Origin: JAJYVT01 sp036796435
GTDB lineage: Bacteria; Actinomycetota; Acidimicrobiia; Acidimicrobiales; RAAP-2
Assembly: GCA_036796435.1 (NCBI GenBank)
Contig: DAIRCY010000002.1
Coordinates: 1-64,000, forward strand
Length of the DNA: 64,000 bases
Direction of reading: 5' to 3'
A model generated the notes under the pieces. It was not told the origin of the DNA and did not search any database. It worked only from the letters and a program-made list of their open reading frames with translations. Below, in pieces: positions 1 to 7,786 of this stretch (positions are counted from its first letter, which is position 1; each line of letters starts with the position of its first letter). Made by a program: the position numbers and the translations under genes.

Positions 1-75
1 GACGCTCGCAAGAAAGCGGTGGTGCTGGTCGTAGGACTCGTCGGGGTAGTACAAGGAGATCTCGTAGACCGCCAT
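1..75 (-). CDS. Start of an unrecognised protein, cut by the window edge
   Basis: Only the first 25 codons are present, beginning at ATG 75-73 and reading MAVYEISLYYPDESYDQHHR and onward to the window edge without a stop. The composition looks like real protein and the start lies about 19 bases downstream of a perfect LexA box. No family can be assigned from so few residues. Its placement behind the LexA box suggests SOS control, which is common for mobile-element or DNA-damage genes (inference). Confidence 0.55.
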   Translation of the reverse strand, partial: MAVYEISLYYPDESYDQHHRFLASV

Positions 76-93
76 CGTCCCCAGTGTGCTGTA

Positions 94-109
94 GCGAACA
101 TATGTTCGC
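94..109. promoter_or_regulatory. LexA (SOS) box
   Basis: GCGAACATATGTTCGC is a perfect 16-base palindrome. Its core CGAACATATGTTCG fits the Gram-positive LexA consensus CGAAC-RNRY-GTTCG exactly. It sits just upstream of the leftward ATG at 75 and about 105 bases upstream of the rightward gene at 215, so the leftward gene is the more likely target. Confidence 0.8.
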
Positions 110-214
110 AAGAGCGGCACCCCGGCGACAGAAGTGCGTGCCTGGGAGTCCCTGGCGTCGCCCGTTCGTCGTTCGAGATCACCCCAGACGGATCGTCTGA
201 TAACATGCGGTGTT

Positions 215-811
215 ATGTCCGATGCGCACGACATCGGCAGGGTGCTGAAGAAGCTACGGGAAGACGCCGGCCTCTCACAGCGTCAGCTCGCAGAAGAGCT
301 GGGAGTCCAGCAGCCCGCCGTGGCCCGGTGGGAGGCGGGTGGCGTACGCATGCCGGTCAATCGGATCGACGAGATCCTGTCCCACTTTGGATACGGCGTC
401 GAATACAACCTCACTGCCGTTCCTGTCGACGAAGCTCTCAACGGGGGCCTCCCCCTGCGGATGGTCAGGCGCCGTCCGACGAGTGCTGGGCACGAGCCGC
501 TCGAGGTGGTGTCTGGCAACTACAGGTTTGCTGTCGACCCGGAGACAGGTTCGAGGGTGGCGATGTGGGAGCTGGGCACGGGGCGCACCCTGCCGGGAGC
601 CGTTGCCCTCTACGGCGGACGAATCTCGGGGATGGTCGGCCACCCGGACGGGGTTCTCGTACGCGTGGGGAAGATGGTTGCAAAGATCGTGCCGAGCGCC
701 AATCGAGACGGCGACGGCAATCTCGTGTTCGCGCTCTTCCAAGCAGACGAGCACGACCTCGAGCTCGCTGGAGTGGCGGGAGATCCAACATGGCCAAGCC
801 CGGGCACGTAG
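215..811 (+). CDS. XRE-family helix-turn-helix protein, 198 aa
   Basis: A Cro/C1-type HTH occupies roughly residues 5-60 (GRVLKKLREDAGLSQRQLAE, then VQQPAVARWEAG), the usual layout of XRE DNA-binding domains. The remaining 140 residues match no domain I recognise and may sense a ligand or a partner. ATG 215 was chosen because it places the HTH at the N-terminus; upstream in-frame starts only add residues of poor quality. The gene is followed 36 bases later by a membrane protein gene in the same direction, so the two may form a regulator-effector unit (inference). Confidence 0.8.
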   Translation: MSDAHDIGRVLKKLREDAGLSQRQLAEELGVQQPAVARWEAGGVRMPVNRIDEILSHFGYGVEYNLTAVPVDEALNGGLPLRMVRRRPTSAGHEPLEVVSGNYRFAVDPETGSRVAMWELGTGRTLPGAVALYGGRISGMVGHPDGVLVRVGKMVAKIVPSANRDGDGNLVFALFQADEHDLELAGVAGDPTWPSPGT

Positions 812-847
812 CCGTCGTCACCTCCTCGTCGTAGGCACGGTCGAGAG

Positions 848-1975
848 TTGACCGTGCCTCTTCCTGGAGACGCCGAAGATGTCATCCGGGCCGTTCGCCT
901 CGGTTGGGCTGTAGCCGAGGTGCGCGGACGCAATCGCCCGGACGCTCCGACGGGATCGACGGAACCTGTCCCGAAGAACTTGTCCAACGCGCTCCCCCTC
1001 CACTTCGAACGTGGCAGAACCGAACTTCGCATCGAAGCCCAGGCTGTGCTCACGGCTCTAGCCTTGGCACTCAAGGTTGACTCCCCTGCGCCCACAGGGC
1101 TCGCCGGGAAGATCGATGACGCGGCGAAGTTGCTCTGGGGCGCCAGGAAGACGCCGCCGGATCCGCCTGGCTGCAATCCCGAAGAACAGTGGGCCCAGCT
1201 GTCGGACCTCATCTGGAAATTCGACGCCCGGTGCCAGGACCAGCTCTCGGCGAGCTCGGTGACCCTCGCCAGCGGATACCAGCTGGGCCGAGGACTTGCA
1301 GAGACGTACTGGGCGTTGGAACCCGGCGCTGCAGGGGGTTGGTCCGGCTGGACCTTCCTTCTGGGGAAGGATCGCTGCGAAGAACTCGAGCGGCTGATCG
1401 GGCTCCTCAGCGCCTACATGCCTGAGTACACCGCGCCCGCTATCGCCGGGTCGATCGCGGTGTGGGAAAAGGTCGCAAGCGACCCGCTGTGGCGTCGAGA
1501 CGGCTCGGACACCTCCACGTACCTCAACGAACAGGTTCAACGTTGGTACGACTTGATCATCTTGGCGCAGGACCCGACCACGCTGGTCAAACCCGGGCAG
1601 GTCATGAGGAACTTCCGGACCATGGGCCGTGCCATCAAGTTTTTTTGGCCGCAAGCACTTGCCGTCATTGGCAGCGCGGCGGCACTTGCGTGGCTGGGCC
1701 ATCTGTTGACCGCAAGCGGCTCCTCGGCGTGGGGGAAGATCGCCGCCGCCATCCTCGGCGTCCTGGGCCTGTCCATTGCAAGCGTCACGGCCTACCTCAA
1801 GAATGTCGCGCAAGCGATGATGAAGAGGCTGCGCCAGGACGCCTACACCGACCTGATCGCCGCGGCGGTCCAGACTGCGCCACCTCGCCGCACGACAGGC
1901 AACCCCAGCCTCCAGTCGTGGAAGGTTTATGAGGCCATTGGTGCGCGGGGCTTGACCACCTCAGTGCCGAACTGA
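848..1975 (+). CDS. Unrecognised membrane-anchored protein, 375 aa
   Basis: The protein starts at TTG 848 (GTG 854 is an alternative; no ATG precedes the C-terminal third). About 260 residues are soluble and rich in Trp and acidic residues. They are followed by two hydrophobic segments at about residues 270-293 (around WPQALAVIGSAAALAWLGHL) and 298-318 (around GKIAAAILGVLGLSIASVTA), then a basic cytoplasmic tail. No known family was recognised. A large soluble N-terminal domain with a C-terminal membrane hairpin, next to an XRE regulator in a restriction island, is a layout also seen in anti-phage membrane effectors; that role is only a suggestion. Confidence 0.6.
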   Translation: MTVPLPGDAEDVIRAVRLGWAVAEVRGRNRPDAPTGSTEPVPKNLSNALPLHFERGRTELRIEAQAVLTALALALKVDSPAPTGLAGKIDDAAKLLWGARKTPPDPPGCNPEEQWAQLSDLIWKFDARCQDQLSASSVTLASGYQLGRGLAETYWALEPGAAGGWSGWTFLLGKDRCEELERLIGLLSAYMPEYTAPAIAGSIAVWEKVASDPLWRRDGSDTSTYLNEQVQRWYDLIILAQDPTTLVKPGQVMRNFRTMGRAIKFFWPQALAVIGSAAALAWLGHLLTASGSSAWGKIAAAILGVLGLSIASVTAYLKNVAQAMMKRLRQDAYTDLIAAAVQTAPPRRTTGNPSLQSWKVYEAIGARGLTTSVPN

Positions 1976-2057
1976 TAGGCGCACATCGCAGATGTGCGTC
2001 GCCGCCCGGGTGTCCATTGGTGCAGGCCCGACCGTGCCGAGCATGCGGTCCCGGCTG

Positions 2058-2318
2058 CTAGTCAAGGGGCGGGTGTCCACGGAGGTAGGCCTCGACGTCC
2101 CACGTGAAGGTGATCCGTCCGTGGGCCTGTTCGCAACCGCGTACGTGCTCGCGTGATTCATGTGTGTATCGCCAACCGTCACAGAGCAAGCCCGTCTGGC
2201 CGGCCATCCACCGTTCGAACTTGTCGCGCTCGGGCGAGTCCCAGGGGCCGATGATCTCTGCGAGCTGCTCGTCCGTGAAACCGTGGCGGCAGGCGGGGTC
2301 TGGAAGCGGGGCGTTCAT
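2058..2318 (-). CDS. Small unrecognised protein, 86 aa
   Basis: The chosen start (ATG 2318) gives a compact acidic protein beginning MNAPLPDPACRHGFTDEQLA and ending in a Trp/Tyr-rich C-terminal half. Two Cys residues and several His are present, but not as a clear zinc motif. Upstream in-frame codons back to 2474 encode Arg-rich sequence that looks non-coding, so the shorter start is preferred. It converges on the membrane protein gene ending at 1975. Function unknown. Confidence 0.5.
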   Translation of the reverse strand: MNAPLPDPACRHGFTDEQLAEIIGPWDSPERDKFERWMAGQTGLLCDGWRYTHESREHVRGCEQAHGRITFTWDVEAYLRGHPPLD

Positions 2319-2479
2319 CTTGCGCTCCGGCCGGGCGCACCGTCGTTGACCCGACACCCGCCGGGCGCCATCCCAGTCGATGCGTGCCGCGGTGCCCTCG
2401 AAGGCGGCCACCCGACCAACGTGAGGAGCACTGCGGAGTCGTCCTCGATACGGATGAAATGGTGATCTAACCACGGGGA

Positions 2480-2496
2480 GTATATCAACGATATAC
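2480..2496. promoter_or_regulatory. AT-rich inverted repeat, possible operator
   Basis: GTATAT-CAACG-ATATAC has perfect 6-base arms around a 5-base spacer. It is the most AT-rich stretch locally and lies in the space between the leftward small gene (start 2318) and the rightward gene (GTG 2509). It could be an operator or part of the promoter for either. Confidence 0.35.
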
Positions 2497-2508
2497 CCAT
2501 CGGACTGT

Positions 2509-4041
2509 GTGCAGTGCAGGGACGCGCTCCCGCCTGGCCGCGGCCGGGGTAGGCGGAGCCGCCGGGAACGCCAAGAGACCGCGCCGGCCCCGCTTCAGTT
2601 GGCATCAACCCAGCATAGCGGGCTGTTGTTCGTGGTTCCCGACGGGCGGCTGCTTCGGGTCGGACAGGACGATTCCCCGAGCGGGCGGGAGCCACCTCGC
2701 GCGGTCGCACGAGCTGGTTCGGTATATGAGTCGTTGACTGAACCCGGATATTCTGTCAAATTGCCGCCGATGGTATGGGGCGATGAGCCTAAGGGGCGCA
2801 AGTCGCCGCTCAGGCGGCTCTGGGTGGTCTCGCTCGACTCGACGAGGGAGGTCGACCGGGAAGGTCGCAGGGTGCGGCGGCTTGAAGGCGTCAACCAGCC
2901 GACCGAGCACGAGGGCGACGGACGGTGGCGGCACTACGAAGTGTTGAGGCCCGATCCGATCTTGCCCGGCGAGCCGCTGACGATCGGGTGGGAGGACGTG
3001 GGCGACCACTGGCGCGCCACCGTCACGAGCCAAGTCGTCGGGGCGTTCTTCGCGGACACGACCCGGGGGCCCTATGGCTGGTCGGGAGGGCCAGAGGAGG
3101 CCAACGAGAAGACGTCCGGGGTCGTCTACGTCGAAGGTACGGAAGTGCTGACTCCGACCGCATCTGCGGCCCACGTCGTCTCAAACCTCGCGAACGCCGG
3201 TGCTGCCTACGAGGGCTTCTCGGCGCCGGAGCCCCTGTGGCAGCTCCTCCCGGTTCGCGACGGCTGCAGCGGGGAGCGCTTGGCGATCGGCGTCGCATGC
3301 GTGCCGGTCGCGCTCGGAGACCGAGACGCCGTCGAGCATCTGTACGACGCGCTCGTGCGCCTCCCCCCGGACGTGAACCTGCCTGCCGGGGTGCTCGCAG
3401 CCGCAGAGGCAGCTGGCTGGAGCGGACCGCTCAGGGTCACGACAGTCCCTCCCGCCTACCAACGGATCGCCCTCGCTGCGGCCGGACTCACCGACGACGA
3501 GGTTGAAGGCGTCGCTAACTTCGCAGTGCTCATCGACGCGGTCGGCGATCTCGCCGACCTGATGCCGATGGGGTCGGTCGGCAGGTGGCTCCGGAGTCCG
3601 CACCCCGCCCTCGACGGCGCGACGCCGCTCGAGGCGTTGCGATCCGGCCGAAGGCTCGCCCCGGCGCTCGCGGCACCCTTCCCCGGCGGGGTCCTTGAGT
3701 ATGAGTGGGAGCCGGAGGCCGTGCGCTGCTACGAAGCCGCACTAGTCGCAGGCTGGTCACAGCAGAACCTCCGCCGGGACAAGGCGGACGGCAGATGGCT
3801 CCTGGTGGGTTCGTACAAGGGCGTGAAGGTTGCCGTGAGCGACGGCCTCGACGGGGTCGTCGTCGCGGCGCAGATCGGTGACCGCGACGCGCCGTGCGAC
3901 GGCATCGTCACGCTCGATGGGGCGTTCGAGCCCGAGACTGCTCCGGGCTTCGTCGCAGAGCTCGTCGGGTCGTGGCTCGCCGAGCCCGGCCACGCCGAAC
4001 TCGCCCTCGCCCGGGCGCTTCGCCGCATGGGCGAGCAATAG
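2509..4041 (+). CDS. Unrecognised 510-aa protein
   Basis: The long reading frame runs from GTG 2509; the first 40 residues are Arg-rich and may not be translated. A plausible alternative is ATG 2770 (MVWGDEPKGRKSP), which gives 423 aa. The body is a soluble, acidic protein with many Trp residues and no signal peptide or membrane segment. Around residues 105-170 it contains a beta-rich stretch (WVVSLDSTREV, then DPILPGEPLTIGW). I recognise no family. It is the third unknown gene in the island upstream of the restriction operon. Confidence 0.55.
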   Translation: MQCRDALPPGRGRGRRSRRERQETAPAPLQLASTQHSGLLFVVPDGRLLRVGQDDSPSGREPPRAVARAGSVYESLTEPGYSVKLPPMVWGDEPKGRKSPLRRLWVVSLDSTREVDREGRRVRRLEGVNQPTEHEGDGRWRHYEVLRPDPILPGEPLTIGWEDVGDHWRATVTSQVVGAFFADTTRGPYGWSGGPEEANEKTSGVVYVEGTEVLTPTASAAHVVSNLANAGAAYEGFSAPEPLWQLLPVRDGCSGERLAIGVACVPVALGDRDAVEHLYDALVRLPPDVNLPAGVLAAAEAAGWSGPLRVTTVPPAYQRIALAAAGLTDDEVEGVANFAVLIDAVGDLADLMPMGSVGRWLRSPHPALDGATPLEALRSGRRLAPALAAPFPGGVLEYEWEPEAVRCYEAALVAGWSQQNLRRDKADGRWLLVGSYKGVKVAVSDGLDGVVVAAQIGDRDAPCDGIVTLDGAFEPETAPGFVAELVGSWLAEPGHAELALARALRRMGEQ

Positions 4042-4184
4042 GGGGAGAGCGGAGCTCCGGTGCCGGCTCGGCGAGGGGGGCCCAAGGACCGGGGCGCGCA
4101 GAAACCGCAGGTCCCCTCCGGGGACAGAGCCGGCGAACGGCCTGCTGCCATGGTCCGCCTCGCCCTCGGCGTCGTGAGGACGAG

Positions 4185-4216
4185 TGTCAAGTGGGATATA
4201 CAAAGTACACTTGACA
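4185..4216. promoter_or_regulatory. Inverted-repeat operator upstream of small XRE gene
   Basis: TGTCAAGTG at 4185-4193 and CACTTGACA at 4208-4216 are perfect 9-base inverted arms separated by 14 AT-rich bases. The right arm contains a consensus -35 hexamer (TTGACA, 4211-4216) 30 bases before GTG 4247. Binding there would block the promoter, so autoregulation by the XRE protein encoded next is the simplest reading (inference). Confidence 0.65.
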
Positions 4217-4246
4217 TCCGCGTCTCGTCGGTGGGAGACTGACGGG

Positions 4247-4456
4247 GTGCTTCTCACGGTCGATTCGCGTGTTCGGGAACACCGGCAGAGGTTGGGGCTT
4301 TCCCAGGAGGCTCTGGCTCGTGAGGTGAACGTCAGCCGCCAGGCGATCGTCAACATCGAACGAGGCGTGAGCGAGCCGAAGGTGCTGCTGGCACTGGCGA
4401 TTGCAGCAGTGCTCGGGGTCGCGGTCCACGACCTGTTCAAGGGCGATCGAGGCTGA
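4247..4456 (+). CDS. Small XRE regulator (YozG-like), 69 aa
   Basis: Nearly the whole protein is one Cro/C1 HTH: SRVREHRQRLGLSQEALARE, then VSRQAIVNIERG, then a hydrophobic helix ending VHDLFKGDRG. Length and ending are typical of the roughly 70-residue YozG-like regulators often paired with a small membrane protein. GTG 4247 was chosen because it gives the family length and leaves the palindromic operator outside the gene. A small membrane protein gene follows 25 bases later, consistent with a two-gene operon. Confidence 0.8.
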   Translation: MLLTVDSRVREHRQRLGLSQEALAREVNVSRQAIVNIERGVSEPKVLLALAIAAVLGVAVHDLFKGDRG

Positions 4457-4481
4457 GGCCAGCCGCCGACAAGGAGACGAC

Positions 4482-4898
4482 ATGCAGGACTACACGCAGA
4501 ACCCGAGGGCCGTGGCGCTGGCGGCGTCCCTGAGAAGCTGGCTTGCCAACAACCCGACGTGGCATGTCACCACCGACGAGACCGGGTGGAGGCTGCGTCA
4601 GCGCACGCCGCAGGAGGTTGGCAAGGACTTGCTCGGGGTCCTCGAGAACATGGACGTCCGTCTCGCCACGGTCCTGGGGAGCCCCGACGGCGAGCTCATC
4701 CGAGAGGTCGTCGGCTGGGTGCTCCCACCCGGCTCCACGGTCGTCCTCTTCAACCTGCTCGTCGACGCGGTGCTGTTGGCTGCCCAGGCGCAGAACAAGG
4801 ACGACAAGGTCCAGGCGATGTCCCTCGCGGCGGTCTTCGTCTTGGGGGCATGCTTCCTCTCGTCGCTGAGCAAAGGGCTCTCGTCGAAGAGGAGCTGA
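4482..4898 (+). CDS. Small membrane protein, 138 aa
   Basis: ATG 4482 is preceded by a good ribosome-binding site (AAGGAG, 4471-4476). The N-terminal 70 residues are soluble. One hydrophobic stretch lies at about residues 85-105 (PGSTVVLFNLLVDAVLLAAQ) and another at about 112-130 (AMSLAAVFVLGACFLSSL). No known domain was recognised. It follows the small XRE gene and ends 6 bases before the converging hsdM stop. It may be the partner of the XRE protein or a passenger of the restriction island. Confidence 0.6.
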   Translation: MQDYTQNPRAVALAASLRSWLANNPTWHVTTDETGWRLRQRTPQEVGKDLLGVLENMDVRLATVLGSPDGELIREVVGWVLPPGSTVVLFNLLVDAVLLAAQAQNKDDKVQAMSLAAVFVLGACFLSSLSKGLSSKRS

Positions 4899-4904
4899 AG
4901 CGCC

Positions 4905-6365
4905 TTACTCGGGGGCGTCTACCGGGGACGCGGCGGCGGCCAGTTCGGCGGCGGCCGCCGTGAGTTCCTCGACGATTTCGGCGATCAGGGTGTCGGGGTC
5001 GGGCAGTGTCGCAGCATCGGTCTCGCTGTCATCTCTGAGCCAGGTGATATCGAGGTTCACCTTGTCCCGAGCAAGCAGTTCGTCGTAGGTGAACCGCCGG
5101 AATCGCTCGGACTCCCTGCGTTTCGACCGGTCGTTGTGGCAGTAGGCGGCGACGAACTCGTCGAGGTCTGCTCTCGTCATCTGGTGCTGCTTCAAGGTGA
5201 AGTGCTTGTTGGTCCGGAAGTCGTAAACCCACAGCTCCTTCGTCCACGGCTTCTCTGATGCTGGCTTGCGGTCGAAGAATAAGACGTTCGCCTTCACCCC
5301 CTGGGCGTAGAAGATCCCGGTCGGGAGCCGCAGAAGCGTGTGCACATCGCACTCTGTGAGGAGGGCCCGCCGGATGGTCTCTCCGGCCCCGGCTTCGAAG
5401 AGGACGTTGTCCGGGACGACGACGGCCGCCCGCCCGTTCATGGCCAGGATCGTCTTGATGTGCTGGACGAAGTTCAACTGTTTGTTTGACGTCGTCGTCC
5501 AGAAATCTGTGCGGTAGATGGTGAGGTCCTCGCGCTCCTCGTCTCCCTCTTCGTTGACCACGGCCACCGAGCTCTTGCGACCGAAGGGTGGATTGGCGAG
5601 GACCATGGAGAAGTGGCGACCAGGGTGGGCAGCCAACGCGTCGTCTCTCGAGATCGGCGGAGGCGCTGTCGGGGTCCCGACTCCGTGCAAGAGCATGTTC
5701 ATCACGCACAGGCGGTAGACGAGGTCCCCGATGTCCACGCCACGCAGCGCGTCGTCACGGAGGTGCTTGCGCTGGTCGGGGTCGAGGACCGGGTTGTGCT
5801 TCAAGATGTGCTCGTGCGCGACGAGCAGGAAGCCGCCGGTGCCACAGGCGGGGTCACAGATCGTGTCGCCAGGTCCGGGGTCCATGACCTCGACCATGGC
5901 CCGAATGAGAGCGCGCGGCGTGAAGTACTGGCCGGCCTTCGAACCGCCGTCGGTGATGCCCTTGGCAAGGAGGCCCTCGTAGGCGTCGCCCTTCACGTCG
6001 GCGTCCATGCCCGACCAGTTCTCCGCACCGATGAGGTCGACGATGAGGCGTCGGAGGATCGCCGGCTGCTGGACCTTGTTGGTGGCCTTCTGGAACACCT
6101 CCCCAAGAGCACCGGGCTGCTTGCCCAAGCCCTCGAGGACCTTGCGGTACTGGGTCTCGAGCTGGTCCCCGTCGAGCTTCAGAAGTGACGGCCAGTCGAG
6201 TCCTTTGGGAACCACGCGCCGCCCGGTGAGCTCGAATTGCTCCTGGGCCATCTTCAAGAAGAGAAGGAACGTGAGCTGTTCGACGTAATCGAGGGTGCCC
6301 ACGCCGGTGTCGCGAAGCACATGGCAGTAGCTCCACAGCTTGGCGACGATCTGCTGCGGCGTCAC
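4905..6365 (-). CDS. hsdM: Type I restriction-modification system methyltransferase subunit HsdM
   Basis: HsdM makes N6-methyladenine within the HsdS recognition site and, with HsdS, forms the modification complex; with HsdR it is also needed for restriction. The 486-aa length is typical. An N-terminal helical HsdM_N region covers about residues 5-130. SAM-binding motif I appears as DPACGTGGFLLVAHE, and catalytic motif IV as NPPFG, both intact. The C-terminal tail is Ala-rich. GTG 6365 overlaps the hsdS stop by 4 bases (GTGA), indicating translational coupling. It is the last gene of hsdR-hsdS-hsdM. Confidence 0.95.
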   Translation of the reverse strand: MTPQQIVAKLWSYCHVLRDTGVGTLDYVEQLTFLLFLKMAQEQFELTGRRVVPKGLDWPSLLKLDGDQLETQYRKVLEGLGKQPGALGEVFQKATNKVQQPAILRRLIVDLIGAENWSGMDADVKGDAYEGLLAKGITDGGSKAGQYFTPRALIRAMVEVMDPGPGDTICDPACGTGGFLLVAHEHILKHNPVLDPDQRKHLRDDALRGVDIGDLVYRLCVMNMLLHGVGTPTAPPPISRDDALAAHPGRHFSMVLANPPFGRKSSVAVVNEEGDEEREDLTIYRTDFWTTTSNKQLNFVQHIKTILAMNGRAAVVVPDNVLFEAGAGETIRRALLTECDVHTLLRLPTGIFYAQGVKANVLFFDRKPASEKPWTKELWVYDFRTNKHFTLKQHQMTRADLDEFVAAYCHNDRSKRRESERFRRFTYDELLARDKVNLDITWLRDDSETDAATLPDPDTLIAEIVEELTAAAAELAAAASPVDAPE

Positions 6366-7786
6366 GACACCTTCTCCTTCCGTGCCTGTCGAGGTCGGCG
6401 AGCCGGTTCGCTCTTGCGAGAGGCCCTTATGCGCTCGAGGAGCACAGTCGCAGGTTCGTCGCCGGCGTCTTGGGGGACGAGTCGCCCGCTGAAAGCCTCA
6501 GCGAAGAGTGAGGCCTGCAGCCGCTGCGCTTTGCGTAGGTTGGCGAAAACACTTGCTTCGGCTGCCTCTACTAGGGATAAACGGCGGGACAAATCTTGAA
6601 GGACCTCATCTTGTGAGCGCGTCGGCGGCACGGGTACGAGGAGGCTGCCGATCTTCGCCTGATCTATCTTCGGCATTGAGCCGGCTAGGCCAACTGCAAC
6701 GGAGCGTAGATACGTTCGAGACCTCTGCCAGCGCAGCACCAGGTCCAGCCACTCCGGTCGTACAGCTGGCACGGTGCGTAACCGGATGAGCAGATCGGGG
6801 AACACCGCAACGTCGTCCGGACCTCTGTAGAGAGCTGCGCTTCCTACCAATTCTGGAGTGTTTGACCGCTGGACGAAGAGGTCTCCTGTCTTTACATACA
6901 CGTCCTTGAGTCTGTCGGCATCCCCGACTGCCCACTTGGTGTGGTGCAAACCGAAGTCGCGCTTCGTTACGGCGGTGATGGTGAAAGTGCGCACACCGGA
7001 TCCGGCCGCCGCCGTCTGCGCCGAGCGTCCGTTCCTCATAGGCTCTCGTAGCAGGTGAGCCAATCGCACCCAGCGCCAATCTGAGGGAAGCCGAGTGGTC
7101 ATCCCAGTAGCCCCCTTGGCTGCAACTTCAAGCAACGACGCATCGAGCCGATCGAGAGAGCAGGCGACAAGACGGCCGGTTACGGCCCGATCGATGAGCG
7201 CCGTGCTCACTTGCGTCAGTTTGTGCAGCGCGACCTCAAGTGCGCGGTTAGCTGCGTCGACGTGGGAGAGGCGGCGCTCGAGTTCATCAGCGATCCGCAC
7301 CTGCTCTGCCCGCGGCGGTACAGCAATCTTGAACGAGAAAAGATCCTGATCCCTGATGGCTGGGTAGCTGGTCCCTTGTTGGTGAGCTTCCATAGCTGCA
7401 AGCAGGTCGGGAGCCATGCAGCGATAGAACAGGAACCGAGGGTCGACTCCTCCGACAGGGCGAAGGACGCAAAATCCCGTTGACGCTAACAGCGGGAGAT
7501 CTCCGGCCTTAGCGGGCACCCTTGCGATGTTTTCAAGATACGTGCGGACGGTCGAGAAGAGGACATCACCGGGTTGGACCATCTGCCTCGCTCTGGAAGG
7601 GGCAGCGCTCGCAGGAATCTCCCGGCCTTCCCGCACTTGATGGTGGTTGCTATCAATTGAGCTGATGTCAAAGTAGGTGAACGAGGTGTCGCGCACCCAC
7701 TTCTGCGGATCAGTTTTCTCGATAGGGGCACACAGGTCGCCAATCGTTGCCATTGCCCACCCCTTGGGGAGCTCTTCCGCGTTCAT
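6362..7786 (-). CDS. hsdS: Type I restriction-modification specificity subunit HsdS
   Basis: HsdS recognises the bipartite target sequence for both methylation and cleavage. The 474-aa protein has the family's pseudo-twofold layout: a first target recognition domain at about residues 5-160 (LPKGWAMATIGDL), a central conserved helix ending IDRAVTGRLV at about residue 205, a second domain from about residue 237 (LPSDWRWVRLAHLL) and a second helix ending FAEAFSGRLVPQD near residue 445. Its ATG overlaps the hsdR stop by 4 bases. Target recognition domains vary greatly, so the recognised sequence cannot be read from the gene. Confidence 0.93.
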   Translation of the reverse strand: MNAEELPKGWAMATIGDLCAPIEKTDPQKWVRDTSFTYFDISSIDSNHHQVREGREIPASAAPSRARQMVQPGDVLFSTVRTYLENIARVPAKAGDLPLLASTGFCVLRPVGGVDPRFLFYRCMAPDLLAAMEAHQQGTSYPAIRDQDLFSFKIAVPPRAEQVRIADELERRLSHVDAANRALEVALHKLTQVSTALIDRAVTGRLVACSLDRLDASLLEVAAKGATGMTTRLPSDWRWVRLAHLLREPMRNGRSAQTAAAGSGVRTFTITAVTKRDFGLHHTKWAVGDADRLKDVYVKTGDLFVQRSNTPELVGSAALYRGPDDVAVFPDLLIRLRTVPAVRPEWLDLVLRWQRSRTYLRSVAVGLAGSMPKIDQAKIGSLLVPVPPTRSQDEVLQDLSRRLSLVEAAEASVFANLRKAQRLQASLFAEAFSGRLVPQDAGDEPATVLLERIRASRKSEPARRPRQARKEKVS

